A DNA stretch of 64,000 bases from Rudanella lutea DSM 19387 (GCF_000383955.1 NZ_KB913013.1:1456277-1520276), one strand, 5' to 3'; counted from the stretch's first letter, positions 7,504 through 15,974 are shown. Translations and numbers: made by a program. The notes: generated by a model from the letters alone, not told the origin.

Positions 7504-7890
7504 GTGTCCCACTTTATGGCCCAGTTAATACACTCTTTGACTGATGAAGAACCTATTTCCTTACTGAACGCTCCCCCTAAACGCTGCTTTTTTATTTATG
7601 GCTCTCAACCGGATAAACAACGTGGGCAACATCGGCATCGGCACAGTATGATGCTGATGAATTGTGTGCGCGGCTCGGTCCGGGTGTACGTCCAGACGCC
7701 GAGCCATGATCAGTATTTTACCCTCGACGATTCAACCAAATACCTGCTCCTCTCGCCCGATGACTGGCGACTGATGTACGACTTTACCCCCGATGCCATT
7801 CTGGTTGTAACGTGCGATTACCCGTATCTGGAAGAAGATTACATTGAAGCCCCCTACCGGGAGCCGGTTTTGGCGCAGCCTAACCCCTAG
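7504..7890 (+). CDS. WxcM/FdtA-like cupin (sugar ketoisomerase-like)
   Basis: About 124-128 residues; the start is GTG at 7504 or ATG at 7516. The sequence follows the WxcM-like/FdtA pattern: RCFFIYG followed by RGQHRHRHSMMLMNCVRGSVRVYV (the His-rich first cupin strand with the catalytic His pair), then TKYLLLSPDDWRLMYDFTPDAILVV and YLEEDYI at the end. Characterised members isomerise dTDP-4-keto-6-deoxyhexoses (FdtA, QdtA). Such genes normally sit among dTDP-sugar or glycan genes, but none is visible here, so this may be an orphan with another substrate. The fold assignment is fairly sure; the reaction is inferred. Confidence 0.65.
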   Translation: MSHFMAQLIHSLTDEEPISLLNAPPKRCFFIYGSQPDKQRGQHRHRHSMMLMNCVRGSVRVYVQTPSHDQYFTLDDSTKYLLLSPDDWRLMYDFTPDAILVVTCDYPYLEEDYIEAPYREPVLAQPNP

Positions 7891-7904
7891 TAAGCCAACC
7901 GTGT

Positions 7905-9281
7905 TTACACGGTCGATGAAAAAACCCGGACCGACGTAGGTGTTGTTGGCAGATACCGGTCCAATACCATACATACATTCCGAATAAACGGGCGTCCCTC
8001 CTCACAAATCCGAACCGACGTTTCGGTAAACTCAATGAGCCCATCCTCGGCCATTTCTTGCAGCCGGGGCCGCATCGCTTCCCACTCATCCGGAGCCCAC
8101 TCATCGGCCATCCAGCTTGTTTGAAACCGACACATCAGGTTCAGAATATGCCCCCGCACGCGCCCATCCTGCCGCGACAGTACATGCCCTTTCACCACCG
8201 GTAGCTCACCCGCAGCCATCAGGCCCAGGTACGCATCTACGTTTTTTTCGTTCTGCCCAAACGCCATGCCTACGTCGCTGATAGCCGAAGCTCCCAATCC
8301 TAGCAACACCCGGGTTTGCTGCGTGGTGTAGCCCATAAAGTTGCGGTGCAGGGTGCCATTATCCATGGCCCGAAACAGGCCATCGTGCGGCCGGGCAAAA
8401 TGGTCGATACCAATTTCAGAGTAGCCCGCGGCCCCCAGCAAATCGCGGCCTGTTTCGTAGAGCTTACGCTTCTGATCGGCCGAGGGCAGGTCTTCGTCGC
8501 GGAACCCACGCTGCCCGGTTCCTTTTACCCAGGGCACATGCGCATACGAGTAAAACGAAAGCCGGTCGGGCTGTAACGAGAGGGTTTGGCGGATGGTGTT
8601 CTCTATCGAGCTGATTTGCTGAAACGGCAGGCCAAACACCAGATCATGACTAATTGACGTGTAGCCAATGGTGCGGGCCCAACGCGTGACCTGTTCTACG
8701 TGCGCAAAGGGCTGATGCCGGTGAATAGCCTGTTGCACTACCGGGTCGTAGTCCTGTACTCCAAAGCTGACGCGCCGAAAACCCCAGTCATACAATGTTT
8801 GCAGGTGCTCCGCAGTGGTGTTGTTGGGGTGCCCCTCCCAGCCGTAGTCGGGCGATTGGGTAGAGTCGGCCCGACGAAACAGGCCTTCCATCAGGCGGTT
8901 CAGTTCAGAAGGAGCAAAAAAGCTTGGCGTGCCCCCTCCCAGGTGCAGTTCGGCAATGCGGGGCCGTTGGCCTGTTTGCTCGAGCAAATTGCAATACAGA
9001 TTCCACTCGGCCAACACGGCGTTGATGTACGGTTGCTCTACGCCGTGGTTTTTGGTGATGCGCTTATGACACCCGCAAAACGTGCACAGGCTTTCGCAGT
9101 ACGGCAGGTGAATATACAAACTAATGCCAGCCGACGCGTTGGTTTCGGTAAAGGCCGTGAGCAGCCGTTGAGCAAAGGCGTCGCGGGTGAAAGCGTCGGT
9201 ATTCCAGTGGGGCACGGCCGGATAACTCGTGTACCGAGGACCAGCTACGTTGTATTTCTGAATGAGAGAGACGGGTGTCAT
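7905..9281 (-). CDS. hemN: Oxygen-independent coproporphyrinogen III oxidase
   Basis: A 458-residue radical SAM enzyme of HemN length. It begins YNVAGPRYTSYPAVPHW (the conserved family start) and has the cluster motif YCESLCTFCGC, with Cys62, Cys66 and Cys69 binding the 4Fe-4S cluster and the HemN-specific extra Cys71. LHLGGGTPSFF is the GGGTP SAM-binding motif. It decarboxylates coproporphyrinogen III to protoporphyrinogen IX without oxygen. The gene lies just downstream of a truncated haemoglobin gene on the same strand. A CTGACTTTGGTCAG palindrome 61 bp upstream suggests control by an FNR/CRP-type regulator, as is common for hemN. Confidence 0.93.
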   Translation of the reverse strand: MTPVSLIQKYNVAGPRYTSYPAVPHWNTDAFTRDAFAQRLLTAFTETNASAGISLYIHLPYCESLCTFCGCHKRITKNHGVEQPYINAVLAEWNLYCNLLEQTGQRPRIAELHLGGGTPSFFAPSELNRLMEGLFRRADSTQSPDYGWEGHPNNTTAEHLQTLYDWGFRRVSFGVQDYDPVVQQAIHRHQPFAHVEQVTRWARTIGYTSISHDLVFGLPFQQISSIENTIRQTLSLQPDRLSFYSYAHVPWVKGTGQRGFRDEDLPSADQKRKLYETGRDLLGAAGYSEIGIDHFARPHDGLFRAMDNGTLHRNFMGYTTQQTRVLLGLGASAISDVGMAFGQNEKNVDAYLGLMAAGELPVVKGHVLSRQDGRVRGHILNLMCRFQTSWMADEWAPDEWEAMRPRLQEMAEDGLIEFTETSVRICEEGRPFIRNVCMVLDRYLPTTPTSVRVFSSTV

Positions 9282-9341
9282 AGTAAACGCAAAACTGCCC
9301 CTATTTGGCTACAGAGCCGCTGAGTTGGGTTAGTCGCGTTG

Positions 9342-9355
9342 CTGACTTTGGTCAG
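9342..9355. promoter_or_regulatory. FNR/NnrR/HcpR-type operator upstream of hemN
   Basis: CTGACTTTGGTCAG is a perfect 5-4-5 inverted repeat. The core TGAC-N4-GTCA is the form bound by CRP/FNR-superfamily regulators of the NnrR/DNR and HcpR branches (consensus TTGAC-N4-GTCAA), close to the FNR box TTGAT-N4-ATCAA. It lies 61 bp upstream of the hemN start. Similar boxes occur at 10398 and 10420. Confidence 0.55.
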
Positions 9356-9364
9356 GGAAGGAAT

Positions 9365-9406
9365 AACAATGAACAATGAACAATGAACAATGAACAATGA
9401 ACAATG
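9365..9406. repeat. Six tandem copies of the heptamer AACAATG
   Basis: Six exact copies of the 7-base unit run from 9365 to 9406, followed by AACT. The array lies between the truncated haemoglobin stop codon and the hemN start, just upstream of the putative operator at 9342. It is the purest example in the window of the 7-base periodicity that the longer intergenic inverted repeats show in degenerate form. Confidence 0.95.
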
Positions 9407-9432
9407 AACTAAAAACTATTCAGTTTTTCGGA

Positions 9433-9840
9433 TCAATCCTCTGTCTTTAACAGCCCCATGCTGTAGAGTCGGCTCTGCATGACCAGCGCAATCGACTGCG
9501 CCCGAATCATGGCCTGATCGGCACATTCGCCGGCAAAACACTCGTGCATAGTTTGACCAAAAAGAGCCAGCCACTGATCGAAGTGGGCCGGGGTAAACGG
9601 TGTTTTAAGCGCCAGCTCAAAATGGGGCCGCATGGGGTTGCCCCGATAATTGTCGGTACCAAGCAGAATGCTTGTCCAGAAAGCGGTAATCCGGGGCATG
9701 TGCTCAGGCCAGTTGACCTGAGCCACCCCGTCGAAAATATGCCCCAGATCGGGGTTCTTCCGAACGCGCTCATAAAATCGCTCCAAGAAATAGGTAACGT
9801 CGGCTTCGGTGGCGATATCGCGTAACGGTGAAGAAAGCAT
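9433..9840 (-). CDS. Group III truncated haemoglobin
   Basis: A 135-residue globin of the 2-over-2 type. The start DVTYFLERFYERV, the stretch MPRITAFWTSILLG, the pattern NPMRPHFELALKTPFTPAHFDQW and the following WLALFGQTMHECFAGECAD match group III (P-type) truncated haemoglobins, as in Campylobacter Ctb. Such proteins bind O2 or NO and are often induced by nitrosative or low-oxygen stress. The gene lies directly upstream of hemN on the same strand. A weaker TGAC-N5-GTCA sequence at 9861-9873 precedes it; the spacing is one base too long for a good box. Confidence 0.85.
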   Translation of the reverse strand: MLSSPLRDIATEADVTYFLERFYERVRKNPDLGHIFDGVAQVNWPEHMPRITAFWTSILLGTDNYRGNPMRPHFELALKTPFTPAHFDQWLALFGQTMHECFAGECADQAMIRAQSIALVMQSRLYSMGLLKTED

Positions 9841-9919
9841 TGTGTAAGAGATGAACCAACTGACGCCCGGTCACTTATCGGAACAGACGCCGTTGTACAG
9901 AAAATAAACGTTTATAACC

Positions 9920-10339
9920 CTATATCAGGTTCAGGCCAACCAGTTTTCCGAGAAATGCCTGGCACCGCTCTTTCATACGGTTCACCTCGGCCGAAAGGCT
10001 CGGAAACAAAGGCACCTCGGCAGGCTGCGGGGTAAACCGGACATCGGGGCATTTGGCATCTGTTGTTTGCGCACTGCACCCCGCCCCGGCACACACCACG
10101 TCGACCTGCAACTGGTGAATGTGATTCTTAAGCCGACTCAGAGCCGCGGCATACTGTACCGTTTGTTGCTGCAAATCGAGAAAACTAATCTGGGCGGGCA
10201 GATCAGTCAGCAACGACAACAGCTGGTCAATTTCCTCCTCGCTCTGGTGCAACGAGCTGGCCCACTGCTGATGCTGGCTGCGGCAGGTCAGCACAGGATG
10301 GGTACTATCAGAAAAGGTCATCAGTCGGTTGGTAGTCAT
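9920..10339 (-). CDS. Conserved-looking small cytosolic protein, unknown function
   Basis: About 140 residues from the ATG at 10339 (MTTNRLMTF); ATG 10321 is also possible. A longer reading to 10405 would overlap the operator boxes and is rejected. The sequence has a helical, Gln/Leu-rich middle (EEEIDQLLSLLTDLP, then LQQQTVQYAAALSRLKNHIHQLQ) that could form a coiled coil, a Cys pair in VVCAGAGCSAQ, and a C-terminal amphipathic stretch. I do not recognise a family. The putative FNR-type boxes upstream and the position beside the globin and hemN suggest a role in low-oxygen or nitrosative conditions, but this is inference. Confidence 0.55.
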   Translation of the reverse strand: MTTNRLMTFSDSTHPVLTCRSQHQQWASSLHQSEEEIDQLLSLLTDLPAQISFLDLQQQTVQYAAALSRLKNHIHQLQVDVVCAGAGCSAQTTDAKCPDVRFTPQPAEVPLFPSLSAEVNRMKERCQAFLGKLVGLNLI

Positions 10340-10397
10340 ACGTAGCAGAAAATAGAGTTTGTAACACGCAAATTGCATCCTCCTTGTTGGCACGTAC

Positions 10398-10411
10398 CTG
10401 ACCAACGTCAG
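10398..10411. promoter_or_regulatory. FNR/NnrR/HcpR-type operator, proximal copy
   Basis: CTGACCAACGTCAG is a perfect 5-4-5 inverted repeat of the same class as the box before hemN. It lies 58 bp upstream of the ATG at 10339. Its centre is exactly 22 bp from that of the second box at 10420-10433. Confidence 0.55.
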
Positions 10412-10419
10412 TCCGTAAG

Positions 10420-10433
10420 CTGATCTTCGTCAG
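10420..10433. promoter_or_regulatory. FNR/NnrR/HcpR-type operator, distal copy
   Basis: CTGATCTTCGTCAG has arms CTGAT/GTCAG with one mismatch. It lies 22 bp (two helical turns) from the proximal copy, so two regulator dimers could bind the same DNA face. Confidence 0.5.
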
Positions 10434-10470
10434 GTATTTGCTGTCCGCTCGGTGCCCTCATCCGCACACA

Positions 10471-10509
10471 CTGTTCGTTATCGAACAATCCGCTGTCCGT
10501 TTGCGTACG
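10471..10509. promoter_or_regulatory. Pair of TGTTCG-N4-CGAACA-like palindromes
   Basis: TGTTCGTTATCGAACA (10472-10487) is a perfect 6-4-6 inverted repeat. A degenerate copy, TGTCCGTTTGCGTACG (10494-10509), follows with its first base 22 bp further on. They lie in the divergent region between the small cytosolic gene and the secreted protein gene at 10626, and look like tandem operators for a dimeric repressor. The regulator is not in the window. Confidence 0.45.
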
Positions 10510-10625
10510 TCCCAAAGCCGCTCCCCAGCGAACTTATCCCTGATAGTCAGCGAATTATCCAGATTGGCATACCAATTGTAAAAAGAGAGATGAACAGTAA
10601 ACAACTTTTTTAACAACACACAACC

Positions 10626-11012
10626 ATGTTCACCTTCCTTCAACTCGCCACGATAACCCAGCTGCTCGGAGCCGCCATCAGCCACACACCTGCCCCGGCT
10701 ACTGAGCCCATCAAAACCAACCAATCATTGTCGTTTGACGCCAGCGCTTATGTTAACCGTCGGAGCCTTGTTCGGGTCTCGCTCCAAAAAAACGAACCGG
10801 GCATTGTATCGCTTCGGTTGCTCGACGAAGATCGGCGTGTTTTGTACAACACATCGACCCGTAAGAAGTCCCTGAAAGCCGCCTGGCAATTGGACCTTAG
10901 CGAGCTGCCCAACGGCACCTATACGCTGGAATTTAACGGTAACGACGGCCGGTTGATCCGGCAAATTGAGATTGGCACTCCACACACCACCCGAACGATC
11001 GCCATTCAATAA
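10626..11012 (+). CDS. Secreted small beta-rich protein, unknown function
   Basis: A 128-residue product whose first 22 residues form a signal peptide (cleavage possibly after AAISHT). The mature part reads as one small beta-sandwich: VSLQKNEPGIVSLRLLDEDRRVLY, then AWQLDLSELPNGTYTLEFNGNDGRLIRQIEI. The DLSELPNGTYTLEF pattern resembles the C-terminal secretion or adhesin-like beta domains of Bacteroidota (DUF3244/type IX sorting-like), but the terminal signal is not convincing. It is followed by an intrinsic terminator, so it is a single-gene unit under the paired palindromes upstream. Confidence 0.6.
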   Translation: MFTFLQLATITQLLGAAISHTPAPATEPIKTNQSLSFDASAYVNRRSLVRVSLQKNEPGIVSLRLLDEDRRVLYNTSTRKKSLKAAWQLDLSELPNGTYTLEFNGNDGRLIRQIEIGTPHTTRTIAIQ

Positions 11013-11034
11013 CAAGTAGGATTAAATTGATCTT

Positions 11035-11067
11035 AAAAGCCACCCTGCCCGACGGAGTGGCTTTTTT
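11035..11067 (+). terminator. Intrinsic terminator
   Basis: AAAAGCCAC (11035-11043) pairs with GTGGCTTTT across a GC-rich loop, followed by a T-run (TTTTTT at 11062-11067). It lies 22 bp after the secreted protein gene. Confidence 0.8.
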
Positions 11068-11241
11068 CGTATCAGTAGCAAGCTGATAGCCAGAGCAATG
11101 CCATGTAGCGATAGGTAAGTAGATGAAAGTCGGTTAGGTAGGTAGGGGAAAGTGAGCGGAGCCGTGATAGTAATATTTGGGTAAGGAGTTGTCTTTAACC
11201 GGGCCAACTTTATCCGATACCAAATTCTTACCCTGCAATTT

Positions 11242-14200
11242 ATGAAACAGCGTTATCGTATGCTTGCATTCTGCCTGACGGCCGGATGCATCAGCAGTTT
11301 TGCTCAGGAGGCCCCCGTCTCCCGATCCAAGCAGAGTTCTTCTGCAAGCGGTCCAGTTCTGGCCTTCCGCACCACAAAACCCGACAAAAGCCCCCGCCTA
11401 CAGGTAGCCGATGTGGTGGTTTCGGGCAAGGTGACCGATGAGCAAGGCAATGGTTTACCCGGCGTGAGTGTCGTGGTAAAAGGCTCTACCCAGGGTACCA
11501 ACACCGACGGCAACGGTAGCTTCCGGCTCTCTGTACCCAATGCAAATGCCACGTTGGTTTTCAGTTTCGTGGGTTATGCCCGTCAGGAGGTGACAGTTGG
11601 TAGTCAGACTAACCTCACCGTGAAATTGGTACCAACCGACGAAACCCTCAATGAAGTGGTGGTAGTGGGTTACGGTAGCCAGCTGAAGAAAGAGGTAACC
11701 GGAGCTGTACAAACGCTCAGCGCAGCCGAGATCAAAGACCTGCCCGTGTCGCAGATCGGGCAAAAACTGCAAGGTCGACTGGCCGGTGTACAGATCAACC
11801 AAACCACCGGGCGGCCGGGCGCGGGTATCAACATCCGAATCAGGGGGCAGCTTTCGGTATCGGCCGGTAGCGACCCGCTGTATGTAGTCGATGGATTCCC
11901 GATTACGGGGAACATTGCCCAGCTCAACCCTGATGAGATTGAGGACATCTCGGTGTTGAAAGATGCCGCGTCGACCTCACTCTACGGATCGCGGGCAGCC
12001 AACGGTGTGGTCCTGATTACGACCAAGCGGGGCAAAAGCGGCCAAACCAACGTAAGCTTCAACACGTTTGCCGGTATCCAGCAGGTGCCTGAGCGCGGCC
12101 GCGTCAAGATGCTCGATGCCCAGCAGTTTGCCCAGTTCAAGAAAGAATACTATCAGGACCAGGGCCAGGCTGTACCCGCAGAGTTTGCCAATCCAGCCGA
12201 TTGGGCCAACAAAAACAACGACTGGTACGGTGCGGTACTCCGCACGGCTCCGGTACAGAGCTACAATCTGAGCATCAACTCGAACCGCGACAAGTCGAAC
12301 ACCTCGGTTGTGGCCGGCTATTTCAACCAGCAGGGTGTGGTGCTCAACAACGAGTACAAGCGGTTTTCGCTGCGCCTGAACTCCAACTACAACATCTCCG
12401 ACAAGGTAGGAGTTGGTTTCAACGTAGCGCCTTCGTATGTATTCGACAACACCCCCCGCACCGATGGCGACCGGGGTACGGGTATCCTCTTCAACGCCCT
12501 GCATACCTGGCCGGTGATGCCTATCCGCGATCAGAATGGTAACCTGACCCTGTTCAACAACTTCCCCGGCAGCACCGGCAACATTTTTAACTACCCCAAC
12601 TGGGTGCGTGCCGCCGAAGAACTGACCAACGAGACGCGTAACACCAACCTGCTCTCCAACGCCTACATTCAGTATCAGCCCATAAAAGGCCTGACACTCA
12701 AGTCGACCATCAACGTTGAATACCTGAACTCGAAGTTCTTCTTCTTCAACCCGTCGACCGCTACGAGCGCCATCAACGTACCTATACCCACGCTGGCCGT
12801 GTCGATCCGGCAGGCCCGCGAGGATATATCGTGGCTGAACGAAAATCTGGCCACGTACGTACGCTCGTTTGGCAACCACAATTTTGAGATTCTGGCCGGT
12901 TTCACAAACCAGCATTTCCGGCAGGAATTCTCGCGGATTCAGGCCGACACCTATGCCGACGACCGGCTCCCGACTATCCAGGCAGCCCTCAACATTAACC
13001 GGGGTGGTACGCAAAACGGGGTAAACGAGTGGGCACTGACCTCGTACCTCTCTCGACTGACCTACAACTACAAAGGCAAATACCTGTTTACAGCCGCCAT
13101 TCGTACTGATGGATCGAGCCGGTTCGGAGCCAACAACCGCTGGGGTACCTTCCCGTCGGTGTCGGCAGGCTGGGTTGTATCTGACGAGGAGTTCATGCAG
13201 AAGCTGCCTACCATTTCGTTTGCCAAACTGCGGGCCAGCTACGGCGTCATTGGTAACAACAACATTGGTAACTACACGCAGTACGCACTGGTCAACAATA
13301 CCGTGAACGCGGTATTTGGCAGCACCGTAGCCACGGGTGCCGTGGTAACCTCGCTGGCCAACCCCAATCTGGGCTGGGAGACTACCAATCAGCTCGATGT
13401 AGGGCTGGACTTGGGTCTACTCAACGACCGGATTCAGTTCACGTACGACTACTTTAATAAGCGGACTACCAACCTGCTTTATGCCGTGCAGATTCCGCAG
13501 GAGGCCGGTTTCAGTAACTTCAACGACAACATCGGTGAGATTAAGTTCTGGGGCCATGAGTTTGCCGTAAACAGCCGCAACACCACTGGCAAGTTACGCT
13601 GGAGCACGAATGCCAACATCTCCTTTAACCGCAACAAAGTAGTGGCACTGGCACCGGGCATCGACCGCGTGTACGGCTCGTTCCACATCACACAGGTAGG
13701 GCAGCCATTTGGGCAGTTCTACGGCTTAGTGAAGCAGGGCTTTTATATGAATGCCGACGAGGTGAAAAACTTGCCCACAATTCCGGGCCGCTCGGCAGTA
13801 GGAACCATTAAGCTCAAGGATGTAAACGGCGATGGTGTGATTACGTTTGGTGGCGACCGCGACGACCGGGCCATTATTGGCAACCCATTCCCCAAATTTA
13901 TCTACGGTATCACCAATAACCTGAACTACGGTAACTGGGATCTGTCCATTGTTGGGTCGGGTTCGTACGGCAATCAGTTGTGGGTACGCCACCTGTATAG
14001 CACGGCCAACCTCGACGGTGTTTTCAACATGGTTGAAGGCGTGAAAGACCGGTTCCGGGTAGGCCCCGACGGCCGCGTGATTACGCCCGGTGCGGGTATG
14101 TTTGGCGTGACCAACGGCGGGGGTAACTTCACCGGGATTGAGCGCGACTGGCCGAGCAGCCATTTCGTGGCCGATGCCTCGTACTTCACCATCCGCAACA

Positions 14201-14430
14201 TCACGCTTGGTTACGACATCGGGGCCGTTCGGAAATTCTTCAAGTCGGCACGGGTGTATGCCTCTGTACAACAGGCGTATGTGTTTACGAAATACCGGGG
14301 CGGGCCAAACCCCGAGACCAGTGCTCAGGGCGATGGGCAGGGCGATGGTGGCAACCTGAGCCCCGGTGTTGACCTCTCCAACTACCCCGTTCCGCGCACC
14401 TACACCCTCGGCGTAAACCTGAACTTCTAA
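11242..14430 (+). CDS. SusC/RagA-type TonB-linked outer-membrane transporter
   Basis: A 1062-residue outer-membrane protein with a signal peptide ending near FAQ (residue 22). A carboxypeptidase-regulatory-like domain follows (VSGKVTDEQGNGLPGVSVVV, about residues 57-135), then the TonB box/plug start LNEVVVVGYGSQLKKEVTGAV, the plug with YVVDGFPI and SVLKDAASTSLYGSRAANGV, and a long TonB-dependent barrel ending TYTLGVNLNF. It imports a glycan or glycoside fragment with the SusD lipoprotein encoded 14 bp downstream. No regulator is adjacent and the substrate cannot be read directly. The terminator after susD separates the pair from the following genes. Confidence 0.93.
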   Translation: MKQRYRMLAFCLTAGCISSFAQEAPVSRSKQSSSASGPVLAFRTTKPDKSPRLQVADVVVSGKVTDEQGNGLPGVSVVVKGSTQGTNTDGNGSFRLSVPNANATLVFSFVGYARQEVTVGSQTNLTVKLVPTDETLNEVVVVGYGSQLKKEVTGAVQTLSAAEIKDLPVSQIGQKLQGRLAGVQINQTTGRPGAGINIRIRGQLSVSAGSDPLYVVDGFPITGNIAQLNPDEIEDISVLKDAASTSLYGSRAANGVVLITTKRGKSGQTNVSFNTFAGIQQVPERGRVKMLDAQQFAQFKKEYYQDQGQAVPAEFANPADWANKNNDWYGAVLRTAPVQSYNLSINSNRDKSNTSVVAGYFNQQGVVLNNEYKRFSLRLNSNYNISDKVGVGFNVAPSYVFDNTPRTDGDRGTGILFNALHTWPVMPIRDQNGNLTLFNNFPGSTGNIFNYPNWVRAAEELTNETRNTNLLSNAYIQYQPIKGLTLKSTINVEYLNSKFFFFNPSTATSAINVPIPTLAVSIRQAREDISWLNENLATYVRSFGNHNFEILAGFTNQHFRQEFSRIQADTYADDRLPTIQAALNINRGGTQNGVNEWALTSYLSRLTYNYKGKYLFTAAIRTDGSSRFGANNRWGTFPSVSAGWVVSDEEFMQKLPTISFAKLRASYGVIGNNNIGNYTQYALVNNTVNAVFGSTVATGAVVTSLANPNLGWETTNQLDVGLDLGLLNDRIQFTYDYFNKRTTNLLYAVQIPQEAGFSNFNDNIGEIKFWGHEFAVNSRNTTGKLRWSTNANISFNRNKVVALAPGIDRVYGSFHITQVGQPFGQFYGLVKQGFYMNADEVKNLPTIPGRSAVGTIKLKDVNGDGVITFGGDRDDRAIIGNPFPKFIYGITNNLNYGNWDLSIVGSGSYGNQLWVRHLYSTANLDGVFNMVEGVKDRFRVGPDGRVITPGAGMFGVTNGGGNFTGIERDWPSSHFVADASYFTIRNITLGYDIGAVRKFFKSARVYASVQQAYVFTKYRGGPNPETSAQGDGQGDGGNLSPGVDLSNYPVPRTYTLGVNLNF

Positions 14431-14444
14431 ACACTGACCTCTCC

Positions 14445-15962
14445 ATGAAAATCAAGTATATAACCACCGGCTTACTGTCGCTGACACTCGCGCTCACCGG
14501 TTGCGAAAAAGACTTCCTGACGGTTGTGCCCGAAACAGCCCTCAGCTCGGCTACGTTCTTTACCAAAGACGCCGACTTTCAGCAGGCCGTCAATGGAGCC
14601 TACGTACCGCTACGTCCCATGTATAATGAGTGGGCGTGGATTCTGGGTGAGATGCACTCCGACAATACCTACTACGCTCGAAACGTCTTGTTTGGTGCCG
14701 TGGATAACACCCAGAACGTGGCTGACTTTGCCATACCCAAGTCCAATGGCGTTACGCCCAATAACCCGGTCCTCCAGCTTTATCGGTTAAATTTTCAGAT
14801 TATTGCCCGAACCAACGAAATCCTGACACGGATCGATAATGTAACCTTTGCCAACGCCGATGTAAAAAATAACGTAAAAGGGCAGGCGCACTTTCTGCGG
14901 GCGTTTGCCTACTTCCAGCTGGTACGCCACTTTGGAAAGGTGCCTATGCACCTAACCCCAGTAACCGGCCGCGAAGACGCTGCATCTCCGCTGGTCTCGA
15001 TTGATGAGGGGTACGCACAGGTTATTAAGGATGCCACCGAAGCCGCCAAACTGTTGCCCAAGAAAGCCGCTCAGGAAGCCGGACGCGCCACCTCGGGTGC
15101 CGCCAAAACCCTGCTGGCCGATGTGTACATGATTCAGAAGAAATGGGCCGAGGCCGAAGCGCAACTGCGCGATGTGGTAACCAACGATACGTACCGGCTC
15201 ATGCCCGACTACAACGATGCGTTCTCGTTTACGAGTGCGAATAAAAACAACGCAGAATCGGTGTTTGAGGTGCAGTACCTGGAAGGGGCCGCCGGTTTCA
15301 ACGGCAACCATATCTACCGGTTTGTACCCACACCCATTACGGCCGCCGAACTCGCACCTATCACCGGAACCTCGAACCCACAGCCGCTATCGGGCGAGAA
15401 CAACAACATTCCGACGCCCGACATGATTGCTGCTTACGAACCCGGCGACAAGCGGCTTGATGTGTCAATTGGCTACGTGACCCTCAGCCAGAGTCTGCGC
15501 GACAACAAGCGGTATCCGTACATCAAAAAGTACGCCCGGCCTCATGCCCAGCACAACAACACAGGCCAAAACTGGCCGGTGTACCGCTATGCGGAGGTGC
15601 TGCTGCTCCTGGCCGAAGCCCTTAACGAGCAAGGTAAAACCGGCGAGGCTGTGCCGCTGTTGAACCAGATTCGGACGCGGGCAGGGCTGGCCGCTACCAC
15701 GGCAACCACCCAAACGGCCCTGCGCGAAGCCATCTTCCGCGAACGGCGCGTCGAATTGGCCTTTGAAAACAAACGTTGGTTCGATATAGTCCGGACGGGC
15801 CGGGTCAATGAGATCATTGTACCGTACGGCAACCGGATCAAAGCCAACCCACAGGCGTATTACTTCCCGGCCGGGGCTGTGCCACCACCCAACGCTTTCA
15901 CGAACCTCGATGTCTACTACCCGCTACCGGCTGTAGAGTCTGACCTGACCCCGCATTTTTAG
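14445..15962 (+). CDS. SusD/RagB-type surface glycan-binding lipoprotein
   Basis: A 505-residue lipoprotein with lipobox ALTGC (Cys near residue 20) followed by EKDFL, the usual SusD start. The N-terminal SusD-like region includes LSSATFFTKDADFQQAVNGAY, the TPR helices carry KGQAHFLRAFAYFQLVRHFGKVP, and the C-terminal RagB domain has YRYAEVLLLLAEALNEQGKTGEAV and FRERRVELAFENKRWFDI. It caps the SusC transporter at the cell surface and binds the incoming ligand. It is translated from the same transcript as susC. Confidence 0.93.
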   Translation: MKIKYITTGLLSLTLALTGCEKDFLTVVPETALSSATFFTKDADFQQAVNGAYVPLRPMYNEWAWILGEMHSDNTYYARNVLFGAVDNTQNVADFAIPKSNGVTPNNPVLQLYRLNFQIIARTNEILTRIDNVTFANADVKNNVKGQAHFLRAFAYFQLVRHFGKVPMHLTPVTGREDAASPLVSIDEGYAQVIKDATEAAKLLPKKAAQEAGRATSGAAKTLLADVYMIQKKWAEAEAQLRDVVTNDTYRLMPDYNDAFSFTSANKNNAESVFEVQYLEGAAGFNGNHIYRFVPTPITAAELAPITGTSNPQPLSGENNNIPTPDMIAAYEPGDKRLDVSIGYVTLSQSLRDNKRYPYIKKYARPHAQHNNTGQNWPVYRYAEVLLLLAEALNEQGKTGEAVPLLNQIRTRAGLAATTATTQTALREAIFRERRVELAFENKRWFDIVRTGRVNEIIVPYGNRIKANPQAYYFPAGAVPPPNAFTNLDVYYPLPAVESDLTPHF

Positions 15963-15974
15963 TCCTATCCTGCT

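Noticed and set aside
9365-9406. CRISPR-like array
   Set aside because: The 7-bp units are contiguous with no spacers; no cas genes are present.
9860-9873. FNR-type box directly before the truncated haemoglobin start
   Set aside because: The half-sites TGAC/GTCA are five rather than four bases apart and lie only about 20 bp from the start codon.
11171-11179. Promoter TAATATTTG upstream of the first susC gene
   Set aside because: One mismatch to TAnnTTTG at the essential TA and no TTG at -33; too weak to list.
11977-13014. Minus-strand ORF of 345 codons inside the susC gene
   Set aside because: Antisense shadow; composition is biased and no domain is visible.
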